Assembly (NCBI GenBank): GCA_903860915.1 | Contig: CAIOSJ010000025.1 | Span: 186,001 to 250,000 of the forward strand | DNA: 64,000 nucleotides | Direction: 5' to 3' | DNA from: an uncultured Actinomycetes bacterium | GTDB taxonomy: Bacteria; Actinomycetota; Acidimicrobiia; Acidimicrobiales; RAAP-2 | Shown: in pieces, positions 1 through 9,053 of the stretch | Position numbering within the stretch: position 1 is the first letter of the stretch | Layout of the letters: each line of letters begins with the position of its first letter | Notes under the pieces: generated by a model | What the model saw: only the letters and a program-made list of their open reading frames with translations | The model's database searches: none | What the model was told of the DNA's origin: nothing | Program-made: the position numbers and the translations under genes

Positions 1-2
1 TT

Positions 3-935
<933 letters not shown>

Positions 936-944
936 CGCCGTGGC

Positions 945-1583
945 GTGAACCTCGCTGCGGAACTCCACGACGTCATCGTCGCACCGTCGGGTTTCCCGGT
1001 GCTGAGTGGGCTCACGCTGGAAGTTCAGGTGGGCGAGTGCCTGTTATTAGAGGGCGCTAACGGAGCTGGTAAGACGAGCGCACTTCGACTGCTGGGCGGA
1101 CTCTCAACGGTGATTTCGGGCCACGGCCAAATTCTGGGTGTTGACATCGCGACGGGAGATCGCCGTGAGATTCGACGCCGGGTGGGTTGGCTCGGCCACG
1201 AAGGTTCCTTTTACGACGAACTGACGGTGGAGGAAAATCTCACCTACGCCTGCCGCCTCACCCAGCGACCTCGAGCATCGATTGCTGACGCCATTGAACG
1301 CGTGGGTCTTGGTGATCGCCGAGCGACGCGGACGGGGCTACTGAGTGCGGGACAACATCGCCGCGTGGCGCTGGCGTGGCTGCTTATTCTCCGACCAAGG
1401 CTGTGGCTACTCGACGAGCCCTTCGCAGCCCTCGACGCGACGGCCCGCGCGCTACTGCACGAGATTTTACGTGACGCCACGCAAGCGGGCGCGAGCATCG
1501 TCATGAGCAGCCACGAGAAGAATTTGGAATTCGCCACGGCCCCTCGTCGAGTAACTCTGCTTGGTGGTCGGGCGGCCTCGTGA
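945..1583 (+). CDS. ccmA: Cytochrome c maturation heme-exporter ATPase CcmA
   Basis: This is the ABC ATPase of the CcmAB(C) complex, which drives release of heme-loaded CcmE during cytochrome c maturation. Walker A is GANGAGKTS near residue 40, a degenerate signature (LLSAGQHRRVALA) lies near residue 135, and Walker B is LWLLDEPFAALD near residue 150, followed by the H-loop SSHE. Its 212 residues match the short CcmA length. The GTG at 945 is chosen because the protein then begins directly with the first strand of the fold. The stop overlaps the GTG of ccmB by 4 bp, and genes for the rest of the pathway follow in order, which separates it from the many similar small ABC ATPases. Confidence 0.9.
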   Translation: MNLAAELHDVIVAPSGFPVLSGLTLEVQVGECLLLEGANGAGKTSALRLLGGLSTVISGHGQILGVDIATGDRREIRRRVGWLGHEGSFYDELTVEENLTYACRLTQRPRASIADAIERVGLGDRRATRTGLLSAGQHRRVALAWLLILRPRLWLLDEPFAALDATARALLHEILRDATQAGASIVMSSHEKNLEFATAPRRVTLLGGRAAS

Positions 1584-2236
1584 TACGTACGGCGATGCTG
1601 GTGGCCGCTAAGGATCTGCGGATTGAACTGCGCAGTCGCGTTTTGCTGTGGCAGGTAGTGCCCTTTGGCGTGATGGCGCTGATGTTGACGGGCCTGGCCA
1701 TGGGACCAAATTCGCAGAATGCGGCGAACCTCGCACCGGGCATGTTCTATCTGGTGCTGCTGTTCGTCGTTATCTTGACGGTGTCGCGAGCCTTCGCCAT
1801 TGAGTCGCCAGTCGGGACTTCTCAGTCGACCAAAATGCTGGGACTGGACCCGGCCGGAGTATTTTTAGGCAAAGCCTCGGCTATTTTTCTGCAGCTCTTG
1901 CTCGTGGGATCTGTGCTCCTGCTCGGTGCGGCAACGCTGCTACACATCGCGGCTGGAGTGGTACTTCACGCACTGCCGAGCGTTGTTCTAGCCCTCGGTG
2001 GACTGGCCATTACGGGCACGCTGTACGGCGCCTTGACCTCGGGAATTTCGGGCACCACGACCTTGCTGCCCGTCCTCGCGTTACCGGCTTTCGCCCCCCT
2101 GCTGATTGCGGGGGAGCGGGCGTTCACCAGCGTGGCCCTGCACCAATCGGGGCTACGGTGGCTCCTGTTACTGATTCTGGTGCCCGTGGTGTACACGGCC
2201 GTAGGAATTCTCCTTTACGGTGTAGTGGAGGAATAG
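1580..2236 (+). CDS. ccmB: Heme-exporter membrane protein CcmB
   Basis: CcmB is the six-helix membrane subunit that pairs with CcmA. The 218-residue protein starts MIRTAMLVAAKDLRIELRSR, the amphipathic cytoplasmic start typical of CcmB, and then shows six hydrophobic stretches with a conserved-looking loop after helix 2 (RAFAIESPVGTSQSTKML). The GTG start overlaps the ccmA stop, so the two are probably translationally coupled. The stop is followed 2 bp later by the ccmC ATG. The assignment rests on length, topology and position in the operon. Confidence 0.88.
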   Translation: MIRTAMLVAAKDLRIELRSRVLLWQVVPFGVMALMLTGLAMGPNSQNAANLAPGMFYLVLLFVVILTVSRAFAIESPVGTSQSTKMLGLDPAGVFLGKASAIFLQLLLVGSVLLLGAATLLHIAAGVVLHALPSVVLALGGLAITGTLYGALTSGISGTTTLLPVLALPAFAPLLIAGERAFTSVALHQSGLRWLLLLILVPVVYTAVGILLYGVVEE

Positions 2237-2238
2237 TC

Positions 2239-2961
2239 ATGAAAGAACTCGCTCGCCGCTCACTGGGCCCCGCCGCCCTCCTTGCTTTTCTCGGGACCAT
2301 GGTTCTGGGGCTTTTTGTCACTCCCCGCGACGAAGTCCAGGGGAATCTGGCACGCCTCCTCTACATCCACCCGGCTGAGGCGTGGATTGCGCTCTACGTG
2401 GGTTTTGGTTCCGCCACGATCGCCTCGATTCTCTACCTCTGGCCCCGGACCCGCTCGGCCGGCATGGACGTAGCGGCTGAAGCCAGCGTTGAGGTGAGCC
2501 TGATATTTATTCTTCTGACTCTGCTCACCGGAAGTCTCTGGGGCCGACCGGCTTGGGGCGTGTGGTGGGTATGGGATGCCCGCTTGACCTCGACGGCGGT
2601 ACTGGGTGTTTTGGCTCTGGGCTACCTTGCTCTCCGCCGCGCTACTGACGACCCGCAATTACGTGCCCGTCGCTCGGCGGTGATGGCGATTTTGAGTGCC
2701 GTCAACGTACCCATTGTTCACTTCTCGGTGCTGTGGTGGAAGACCTTGCACCAGGGAGCCACGGTCTTTAATCCCGGATTGAAATTGAAGGTTCACGGCA
2801 TCATGGCCGAGACAATGTTGTTGAGTTTCGTGGCCTTTACGCTGGTCTTCGCATGGCTGGTGCGCGAGCGGTACCGCTTCGGGATGACTCGAGTTCAACG
2901 GCAGGATGAAGTGCTCGCGGAAGCGGTGGCGAATCGTCAGCAAGAAGGGATCCACTCGTGA
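2239..2961 (+). CDS. ccmC: Heme-handling protein CcmC
   Basis: CcmC presents heme to the chaperone CcmE at the outer face of the membrane. The WWVWDARLTS sequence near residue 110 is the tryptophan-rich WWD heme-binding signature of the CcmC/CcmF/CcsA superfamily. Conserved histidines lie in the flanking loops (LYIHPAEAW near residue 44 and VHFSVLWWKTLHQG near residue 170). Six hydrophobic segments are visible in 240 residues. I use the ATG at 2239 rather than a longer reading into ccmB, because GTGGAGGA lies just upstream and the shorter protein has the usual N-terminus. The stop overlaps the start of ccmD. Confidence 0.93.
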   Translation: MKELARRSLGPAALLAFLGTMVLGLFVTPRDEVQGNLARLLYIHPAEAWIALYVGFGSATIASILYLWPRTRSAGMDVAAEASVEVSLIFILLTLLTGSLWGRPAWGVWWVWDARLTSTAVLGVLALGYLALRRATDDPQLRARRSAVMAILSAVNVPIVHFSVLWWKTLHQGATVFNPGLKLKVHGIMAETMLLSFVAFTLVFAWLVRERYRFGMTRVQRQDEVLAEAVANRQQEGIHS

Positions 2962-3053
2962 GTTACGTCGTGACTGGTTACACCGCAACGATTGTTCTCA
3001 TCGGGGCCTACGCGGCGTGGCTCTGGTCGCGAGGTCGTCGTGCCGATCACTGA
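2958..3053 (+). CDS. ccmD: Small heme-exporter subunit CcmD
   Basis: CcmD is a tiny single-pass membrane protein that helps release holo-CcmE from CcmABC. This 31-residue frame (GTG start, TGA stop) begins MSYVVTGYTATIVL, continues as one hydrophobic helix containing a Tyr, and ends in a basic tail (SRGRRADH). Position, size and one-helix topology with a cytoplasmic basic end are those of CcmD. The start overlaps the ccmC stop by 4 bp and the 3' end overlaps the proposed ccmE start by 14 bp. Because the sequence is so short, identification relies mainly on its place between ccmC and ccmE. Confidence 0.8.
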   Translation: MSYVVTGYTATIVLIGAYAAWLWSRGRRADH

Positions 3054-3525
3054 AACTGGCCTCGACCTCACACCCGTTGAACCCCCCCACACAGCGAAAA
3101 AAACTCGGCGCCGAACGACCCTGGTGGTGATGGTCGTGGTTCTCGCTCTCGGTGGATTACTGAGCCAAGGGCTGTTGCACTCTCTTGACTTCTTCAAGAC
3201 CGTGGACGAAGTAGCCGCTCAGCGTTCGGCGGTGGGCCGCAGCGAAATACGCCTCGAGGGTACGGTGCAGAGTGGTTCGGTTACCCGTACGTCAACTGGG
3301 GCCACCTTCATTCTTAGGGGCTCGGGAAAATCCAGTGCTTTCGTGGTCGCCCACGCTCAGCCGCCGCAGCTATTCCGCGGCAACATTCCCGTCGTTGCCG
3401 TGGGGCGTTTCACAACGAAGTTGGGCTGGACTTTTGACTGTTCGCAAATCATGGTCAAGCACACAGCTGACTACAAAGCTGCTCATCCCCAACGGGTGAA
3501 GGCGTCCGACGGAACAGTCCGATGA
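3040..3525 (+). CDS. ccmE: Periplasmic-side heme chaperone CcmE
   Basis: CcmE covalently binds heme and hands it to CcmF for attachment to apocytochrome c. The protein has a proline-rich cytoplasmic start, a basic patch (KKTRRR), one transmembrane helix around residues 23-42, and an OB-fold beta barrel. The heme-attachment motif near residue 140 is KHTADY, which fits the classical H-x3-Y type rather than the C-x3-Y variant. The GTG at 3040 gives 161 residues, normal for CcmE. A longer reading from 2992 would add an arginine-rich stretch that is really ccmD read in another frame. The stop overlaps the ccmF start. Confidence 0.9.
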   Translation: MPITETGLDLTPVEPPHTAKKTRRRTTLVVMVVVLALGGLLSQGLLHSLDFFKTVDEVAAQRSAVGRSEIRLEGTVQSGSVTRTSTGATFILRGSGKSSAFVVAHAQPPQLFRGNIPVVAVGRFTTKLGWTFDCSQIMVKHTADYKAAHPQRVKASDGTVR

Positions 3526-5483
3526 CTCTGTCGTGGCTCGGTCACGCCACGATTCTTTTCACGCTCACCAGTCTCGTCCTTGGCGCCCTTGACCTACTCG
3601 TGTCGCTACGGCGGCGGTCTCTGGCCCACTCACGCTGGTTCGCGGGTGGAGCGCTGCTCGGTATTTTGAGCTCGGCGGGGGTGATGGAATTCGCCCTCGT
3701 CTCTCACAACTTTTCCCTGGCCTACGTGGCGGAAAACAACTCCCGGTTTACCCCGCTGGTGTACTCCATTACCGGAATGTGGTCGGCCCTGGAGGGTTCG
3801 ATTTTGCTCTGGAGTCTGTTGCTCATTTTTTGCCTAGTGGCGGTAGTCATTCGCTATCGGCGAGAGGCCAGCGACGACGTGGTTCGTTGGGCCACCACAA
3901 TTGTTTTTGCGGTAGCGGCCTACTTCTTGGGCTTAATGGCAGGACCCGCAGACCCCTTCGTCGCCACGGTCGGCACCACCTCTAGCGGGGCTGGACCGAA
4001 CGCCCTGCTGCAGGACAATCCCCTCGTCGCCATTCACCCTCCGCTGCTGTATTTGGGTTTCGTGGGCTTCACTATTCCCTTCGCCTTCGCCGTAGCGATG
4101 TTGATTACTGGGCGCGTCCGGGACCGCTGGCCCCTGGAACTACGCCGATGGACGGTGCTTTCGTGGGGTGCGCTGACGCTGGGCATTGTTCTCGGTGCGT
4201 GGTGGAGCTATCAGGTGTTGGGCTGGGGTGGATTTTGGGGCTGGGATCCGGTGGAGAATGCCTCGCTCCTTCCCTGGCTCACGGGGACTGCGTATATCCA
4301 TTCAGTCATCGTCCAAGACCGGCGTGGTCTCTTCCGCGTGTGGAATCTCTCGCTGGCCCTGGTCACCTTCGCTCTCACCATTCTCGGAACTTTTTTCACT
4401 CGCTCGGGTGTGCTCCAGAGTGTGCACGCCTTCTCGTCGAGTTCGCTTGGTCCGCTGTTGATGGGCTTTTTCGTGCTGACCATTGGTGGCGGTGCCGCCC
4501 TGGTGACCTGGCGCGGTGACGACTTACGTTCGCCGGTGGGCGTGGACCATCCTCTGTCGCGAGAGGGGGTGTTCGTTGCCAACAACATCATCTTCGTGGG
4601 CTTTGCGGTGGTCGTGCTGTTGGGGACGGCCTTTCCACTTCTTTACGAAGCCATCAACGGCGGTCAGGTCACCGTGGGCACTCCGTATTTCGCCACGGTG
4701 GCGGCTCCCGCCGCCGTCGTCGTACTGGCGTTGATGGCGCTGGCGCCGGCCATGAGTTGGCGACGTTCTACCTGGCCGGTGATCTGGTCGCGGCTGAGAA
4801 CGTCAGCCTGGGTGGCTATCGCTACCGTATTCTTCCTAGAACTCGCGGGGGTGCGTCACGCGGTGGCGCTGGCGGGATACTTCCTCGCCATCATCGCGGC
4901 CGGATCGGCGCTACGTACTCTCAGTGGTCTCGTCCGTAGCGCCCGCCGCAAGCAGCGAACACCGTGGTCAGTGCTCCTCGGTCCGACGGCGGGCGGGATG
5001 ATTGTTCATCTCGGTGTGGTCATCCTCTCGGTGGGCATCGTGTCATCGACATCCTTCGTGACTCGTGGTGAGGTCACCCTGGCTACCGGTCAGTCCACCG
5101 TCGTGGCGGGTCAGACCCTGACCTTCAATGGATTCGCCGTCGTAAGCGATGCAGTGAAGAACGCCACGGAATTGAAGGTTGTTGTTAATCGCTCGCAGCA
5201 ACTCCGCCCGGCCATCACGACATTTCGTGGTCGTGAGGGCCAGACCGTGGGTACACCAGCTATTGATTCGAATTTCTGGCGTGACGTCTACGTGACCTTC
5301 GACGCCGTTGGCGGCAAGGGGTCAACCTCGGGCGCCCAAGTCGCCAATAATTTGCCAGCCGGCTCAGTGGTGCTTGGAGTCACGGTTGAGCCGCAACTGT
5401 CGTGGCTGTGGATTGGCGGGATCGTCATCGCCCTGGGCAGCGCGGTGACCTTCTTTCGGCGACGCGAAGTGGCGCCGGCGTGA
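3522..5483 (+). CDS. ccmF: Cytochrome c heme lyase CcmF
   Basis: CcmF is the membrane holocytochrome c synthase component that attaches heme to CxxCH apocytochromes. The 653-residue multi-pass protein contains the WWD heme-binding signature WGGFWGWDPVENASLLPWL near residue 235. Conserved loop histidines follow the FTRSGVLQSVHAF block near residue 305, and further histidines occur in NPLVAIHPPLLY near residue 170. A large soluble loop near residues 510-620 precedes the last helix. Length and motif order match System I CcmF/CcsA-superfamily proteins. It overlaps ccmE at its start and ccmG at its end by 4 bp each. Confidence 0.95.
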   Translation: MTLSWLGHATILFTLTSLVLGALDLLVSLRRRSLAHSRWFAGGALLGILSSAGVMEFALVSHNFSLAYVAENNSRFTPLVYSITGMWSALEGSILLWSLLLIFCLVAVVIRYRREASDDVVRWATTIVFAVAAYFLGLMAGPADPFVATVGTTSSGAGPNALLQDNPLVAIHPPLLYLGFVGFTIPFAFAVAMLITGRVRDRWPLELRRWTVLSWGALTLGIVLGAWWSYQVLGWGGFWGWDPVENASLLPWLTGTAYIHSVIVQDRRGLFRVWNLSLALVTFALTILGTFFTRSGVLQSVHAFSSSSLGPLLMGFFVLTIGGGAALVTWRGDDLRSPVGVDHPLSREGVFVANNIIFVGFAVVVLLGTAFPLLYEAINGGQVTVGTPYFATVAAPAAVVVLALMALAPAMSWRRSTWPVIWSRLRTSAWVAIATVFFLELAGVRHAVALAGYFLAIIAAGSALRTLSGLVRSARRKQRTPWSVLLGPTAGGMIVHLGVVILSVGIVSSTSFVTRGEVTLATGQSTVVAGQTLTFNGFAVVSDAVKNATELKVVVNRSQQLRPAITTFRGREGQTVGTPAIDSNFWRDVYVTFDAVGGKGSTSGAQVANNLPAGSVVLGVTVEPQLSWLWIGGIVIALGSAVTFFRRREVAPA

Positions 5484-6019
5484 AGCGCCGAGCCATTTCA
5501 CTCGCCGGCGCGCTGGGGGTTCTGCTGGTGCTCAGCCTGGGTCTTTTTTTGGGTACTCGTCACGTCGCGCCGGAGGCCAGTTCCTTGCCGAGCCCGCTGC
5601 TCGGGCAGGTGGCCCCCGCTATTTCTGGCTCGGTGCTGGGCGCACGTTCGACGGCGTCACTTTCTAACTTACGCGGCCACGTCGTTGTTCTGAACTTTTG
5701 GGCTAGCTGGTGTGGGCCCTGCGCGAAGGAGGCCCCCGAACTCTCCACCTTTGCGTGGTCGCAGCGCGCGGTGAATGGTGCCGTGGTGCTCGGGGTGCTC
5801 TATAACGACTCCCTCGACCAGGCCACGGCGTTTACTCAACGCTACGGGTCTCTCTACACGTCCATCATTGATAAAGATGGCCTGATCGCTAATAAATTAG
5901 GAGTTATCAGCCCACCCACCACCTTCGTGATTGATCGTCACGGGGTGGTGCGAGCATCGTTTGTCGGGGCCGTCACGGCGGCCCAGTTGAGTGCGAGCGT
6001 GGATGCGGTGACCTCGTGA
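5480..6019 (+). CDS. ccmG: Thiol:disulfide oxidoreductase CcmG (DsbE type)
   Basis: This membrane-anchored thioredoxin keeps the CxxCH cysteines of apocytochrome c reduced for heme attachment. A basic start (MKRRAISLAG) leads into one hydrophobic anchor (residues 8-25), followed by a thioredoxin fold with the active site WASWCGPCAKEAPEL and the cis-proline region SPPTTFVID. The GTG at 5480 overlaps the ccmF stop and is preferred over the longer upstream frame, which reads through ccmF sequence. The protein has 179 residues, typical for CcmG. It overlaps ccmH. Confidence 0.92.
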   Translation: MKRRAISLAGALGVLLVLSLGLFLGTRHVAPEASSLPSPLLGQVAPAISGSVLGARSTASLSNLRGHVVVLNFWASWCGPCAKEAPELSTFAWSQRAVNGAVVLGVLYNDSLDQATAFTQRYGSLYTSIIDKDGLIANKLGVISPPTTFVIDRHGVVRASFVGAVTAAQLSASVDAVTS

Positions 6020-6408
6020 TGAGAATAGTTGCGAGTTTTCGCCTCTGGTTGGCGGTCACCATCGTGGTGCTGGGTCTATCCTTCGTGGCCACGAGCCAAC
6101 AGTCACCCGTCGATCAGCGGACGGCCTACCTGGAATCAATCATTCGCTGCCCCGCCTGCGAAGGTTTGTCGGTGGCTGAGAGCAACGCCACCTCGGCCGT
6201 CGCGGTGCGTCACGAGATTCGACAAGCCGTCGTGGCCGGCAGCAGCGACTCGGTCATCATCACGTCGCTCGAAGCGCGTTTCGGTAGTTCGATTTTGCTC
6301 AGTCCACCGACCCGAGGCCTTGGCACGATTTTGTGGCTCGTCCCGCTGGCGATTGTCGGCCTGGGCGTGATCATCCTTCTTCGCGTGGCGCGCCATAATG
6401 AAAAATAG
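6016..6408 (+). CDS. ccmH: Cytochrome c maturation thiol protein CcmH
   Basis: CcmH works with CcmG in reducing apocytochrome thiols and in the heme lyase complex. The 130-residue protein has an N-terminal hydrophobic anchor, the hallmark RCPACEGLSVAES (RCxxC) near residue 44, a helical bundle, and a second transmembrane helix at the C-terminus. That is the short CcmH/CycL/NrfF architecture. GTG at 6016 or ATG at 6019 are both possible starts; they differ by one residue and both overlap ccmG. The 3' end overlaps the following TPR gene by 11 bp. Confidence 0.92.
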   Translation: MMRIVASFRLWLAVTIVVLGLSFVATSQQSPVDQRTAYLESIIRCPACEGLSVAESNATSAVAVRHEIRQAVVAGSSDSVIITSLEARFGSSILLSPPTRGLGTILWLVPLAIVGLGVIILLRVARHNEK

Positions 6409-7114
6409 ATCCGCCCGCCTCCTCGACGAACAAGCGCTTCGTGGCGCCTCGCTCGCCGACGCCCAGCGCGAATATGAGGCGGGTGAACTCTCGCCGCAGG
6501 AGCTCGCCGCAGTGGTCGCCCGTGACGAGGCCGCGCTGGCCCGCATTGAGCTTGAATTAGCAAGCCTCGTCGACGAGTTACGTCCCGTGCGACCCCACCG
6601 CCGACCTCGCCTGCTCGTGGTGGCCCTCGCCTGCTTCCTCCTGGCGGCCGGCGTAGCGCTATGGTCTGCCCTGGCGACCAGACAGCCGGGGGACTCGGCC
6701 ACGGGGGGTATTTCGACCAGTGCGTCGGCGTCGGTGAGTCGACTACTCGCTGAAGCCGAACTCGACGTGGCTAACGGGCGCGTGAATGCGGCCCTGGCTG
6801 CGTACAACAGCGTGCTCTCACTCAGTGCTCACAACGAGACGGCCCTCAGCGAATCCGGCTGGCTCTACGTGTCGGCGGGGTCTCGTGACGGTCGCCCAGC
6901 TCTGGTGACCCTCGGGACTCAACGTATTGTCTCGGCCGTACGTAGCTACCCCAATGACGCCGGTCCTCGGCTCTACTACGGCATTGTTCTTGCTTCCCTC
7001 GTCGGACGCGCTGCCCAAGCCAAGGAGCAATTTCGTGTCTTTCTCGCGCTCAACCCGACGGCCGGCCAACGAGCCGCCGCTCAACCCTGGTTGGTGCAGT
7101 TCGGCTTGAATTAA
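6398..7114 (+). CDS. CcmI-like TPR membrane protein
   Basis: The 238-residue protein has an N-terminal helical hairpin with the CcmI-like pattern of acidic/Ala-rich sequence (LADAQREYEAGELSPQEL), one transmembrane helix around residues 70-88, and a periplasmic-side C-terminus that reads as two to three tetratricopeptide-like repeats. In System I organisms CcmI (CycH), or the C-terminal half of a fused CcmH, binds apocytochrome c through such TPRs. Position directly after ccmH, overlapping it by 11 bp, supports that role. I leave the symbol empty because TPR proteins are recognised by fold rather than by unique motifs. It converges with the regulator on the other strand, overlapping by 4 bp. 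Confidence 0.75.
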   Translation: MKNRSARLLDEQALRGASLADAQREYEAGELSPQELAAVVARDEAALARIELELASLVDELRPVRPHRRPRLLVVALACFLLAAGVALWSALATRQPGDSATGGISTSASASVSRLLAEAELDVANGRVNAALAAYNSVLSLSAHNETALSESGWLYVSAGSRDGRPALVTLGTQRIVSAVRSYPNDAGPRLYYGIVLASLVGRAAQAKEQFRVFLALNPTAGQRAAAQPWLVQFGLN

Positions 7115-7824
7115 GCGGTGGCCTGACAGGTCACGTCACCACGCGCGCGGCTGGTGAGGGTCACGGCCGTCGCGCCAGAGCCAATACCGACGAGAATCCC
7201 ATTAATGAGGCCGCGGTCAACGGCGCAGAGGACGGGGTGATGCACCGCGGCGGACCCGAAGGGGCAACTTTCCGCAATCACGGAGGGGCGCGTATCGTCG
7301 TCCACGCTACGAGCGGCGAAGCCGTGCGCCGTCATCACGTCGGCGACGGCCGCCATGGCCGCCTTGACGGAACGGGTGGAGTCGGCGGCCGACATGCTCT
7401 TGGCCAAACTAGCGCCGAATTCCAAGCCCACCGAAAGGGCCATTTCTTCAGATTTCTCGGGCCCGAGCATGTCGAGGGCTCGCTCGAGTAGCGCCACGAG
7501 GAGGGCGTCACGGCGTGGCGAGCCGTCGAGGAGCAGCTCTTCGTCGAGGGCGCGGTAGGTCTTGGCCGGCCGGCCGACGCCGTTGCGACGAACTTCGTCG
7601 GTGACGACGTAGCCCATGGCGATCAATCGGTCGAGGTGGTGGCGCACCACGTTGGGGTGAACGTGGCACTGCGCAGCGAGGTCGTTGGCGGTTGCGCCCG
7701 GGTTCTGGCGAACGAAGAGGTAGATGGCCCGCCGCGTGGGATCACCGAAGGAATTGACCAGTCCGGCCACCTTGGCACTAAAAGCCTCGTCATCAAAGGC
7801 AAAGGAGGTGGTCTCGGTTGACAT
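7111..7824 (-). CDS. SufR-like winged-helix regulator with putative Fe-S cysteines
   Basis: This 237-residue regulator has an ArsR-type winged helix (residues 25-95: FGDPTRRAIYLFVR, then HPNVVRHHLDRL as recognition helix) and a C-terminal sensor domain. The end carries three cysteines spaced C-x12-C-x32-C, beginning ESCPFG and ending DVTCQA, resembling the cluster-binding C-terminus of SufR, the Fe-S-sensing repressor of suf genes. The ATG at 7824 is chosen because the upstream extension is not conserved in character. The gene is divergent from an Mrp/ApbC Fe-S carrier gene 76 bp away, which fits control of Fe-S metabolism. No suf operon is in the window, so function is inferred from motif and context. 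Confidence 0.75.
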   Translation of the reverse strand: MSTETTSFAFDDEAFSAKVAGLVNSFGDPTRRAIYLFVRQNPGATANDLAAQCHVHPNVVRHHLDRLIAMGYVVTDEVRRNGVGRPAKTYRALDEELLLDGSPRRDALLVALLERALDMLGPEKSEEMALSVGLEFGASLAKSMSAADSTRSVKAAMAAVADVMTAHGFAARSVDDDTRPSVIAESCPFGSAAVHHPVLCAVDRGLINGILVGIGSGATAVTLTSRARGDVTCQATA

Positions 7825-7900
7825 AATTAGAGAGTGTAGGTCGTGACGGGTCGTTGTCGGCGGTAGCCTCACCTACGACGCAACAACAAAGGACGACGAC

Positions 7901-9016
7901 GTGCCCCTCACCGAAGAACTTCGCCAGCGATTGGCCGCGGTAGTTGAACCCCAGTTGGTTCGGCCCCTGAGCGATTTGGGATTTATCGGAGCCATCGGTG
8001 AGCACGACGGTGTGACGCGCATCACGCTGGCCCTGCCCATCATGCACTGGCCCAATTTAGAAATTATCGAAGCCCGACTCCGAGAGATCGAGCCGAATCT
8101 CGAAATTGTTCCGCGCGCGATGAACGATGAAGAGCGTCTCGCCTTGAGAAATTTTCTCCGCGGCGCGATGCAGGGCAGCGCTGGTCCTGGTCTGCACCAG
8201 CACGACCAGGACGCACCGCCGAAATTCCTCGACAAGTTGAGTACTACGCGCGTCCTCGGCATTTCCTCCGGTAAAGGTGGGGTCGGAAAGTCCTCGGTCA
8301 CGATCCACCTGGCGATTGCGCTCGCGGCGGCCGGCCTGCAAGTGGGCGTCCTCGACGCGGACGTCTACGGTTTCTCTCTCCCAAAAATGCTCGGTGCCAC
8401 CCACGACCCAATCATCCTCGGCGACACGGTCATTCCGACCCTGGCCTACGGCGTGCGCTGTTTGTCGATGGGCTACTTCGTGCCCGACGAGCAGCCCGTG
8501 ATTTGGCGTGGTCCCATGCTGCACAAGGCCATCGAGCAATTAGTTACTGAGGCCTGGTGGGATCAGCCAGATTTCCTCTTGATTGACATGCCGCCCGGTA
8601 CTGGTGACGTGGCCTTAACCCTGTCGGAAATTCTGCCACGAATTGAAATGTACGTCGTCACGACGCCACAAGCCGCGGCCCAGCGAGTGGCCCAACGTTC
8701 GGCCTACGCCGCGAGGAAATTGAAGCTTGCGGTGCGCGGAGTAATTGAAAATATGAGCTGGTTCACCGGTGATGACGGCCAGCGCTACGAAATTTTTGGT
8801 CAGGGCGGCGGCCAGCGGCTGGCCGACGATCTCGGCATCACGTTGCTCGGACAGATTCCCCTCGAGCCCTCGCTGCGCGAAGGTGGCGACGTGGGGCTAC
8901 CCATTATGGTCAGTCACCCAGACTCGGAAACCGCGCTGGCCTTCCGCGCCATCGCCGAGCGCATCGTGGCTCAAGGCCCGGCCCGGGTGTACCGCCAAGA
9001 ACTCACCTTGCGCTAA
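7901..9016 (+). CDS. mrp: Mrp/ApbC-type P-loop Fe-S cluster carrier
   Basis: Mrp proteins bind a bridging [4Fe-4S] cluster and pass it to target enzymes, using a deviant Walker ATPase. Residues 1-80 form a MIP18/DUF59 domain, followed by SSGKGGVGKSSV (deviant Walker A, about residue 127), DADVYGFSLP (A'-type motif) and IDMPPGTGDVALT (Walker B/switch). The C-terminal CxxC that ligates the cluster in many homologues is absent: ENMSWFTGDDG stands where enterobacterial proteins have cysteines, so the cluster function is not assured. At 371 residues the length is normal for actinobacterial Mrp. The start codon is GTG. Confidence 0.9.
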   Translation: MPLTEELRQRLAAVVEPQLVRPLSDLGFIGAIGEHDGVTRITLALPIMHWPNLEIIEARLREIEPNLEIVPRAMNDEERLALRNFLRGAMQGSAGPGLHQHDQDAPPKFLDKLSTTRVLGISSGKGGVGKSSVTIHLAIALAAAGLQVGVLDADVYGFSLPKMLGATHDPIILGDTVIPTLAYGVRCLSMGYFVPDEQPVIWRGPMLHKAIEQLVTEAWWDQPDFLLIDMPPGTGDVALTLSEILPRIEMYVVTTPQAAAQRVAQRSAYAARKLKLAVRGVIENMSWFTGDDGQRYEIFGQGGGQRLADDLGITLLGQIPLEPSLREGGDVGLPIMVSHPDSETALAFRAIAERIVAQGPARVYRQELTLR

Positions 9017-9053
9017 CAATCTGTCAGGATATGTCAGAACACTAAGGAGTCGT

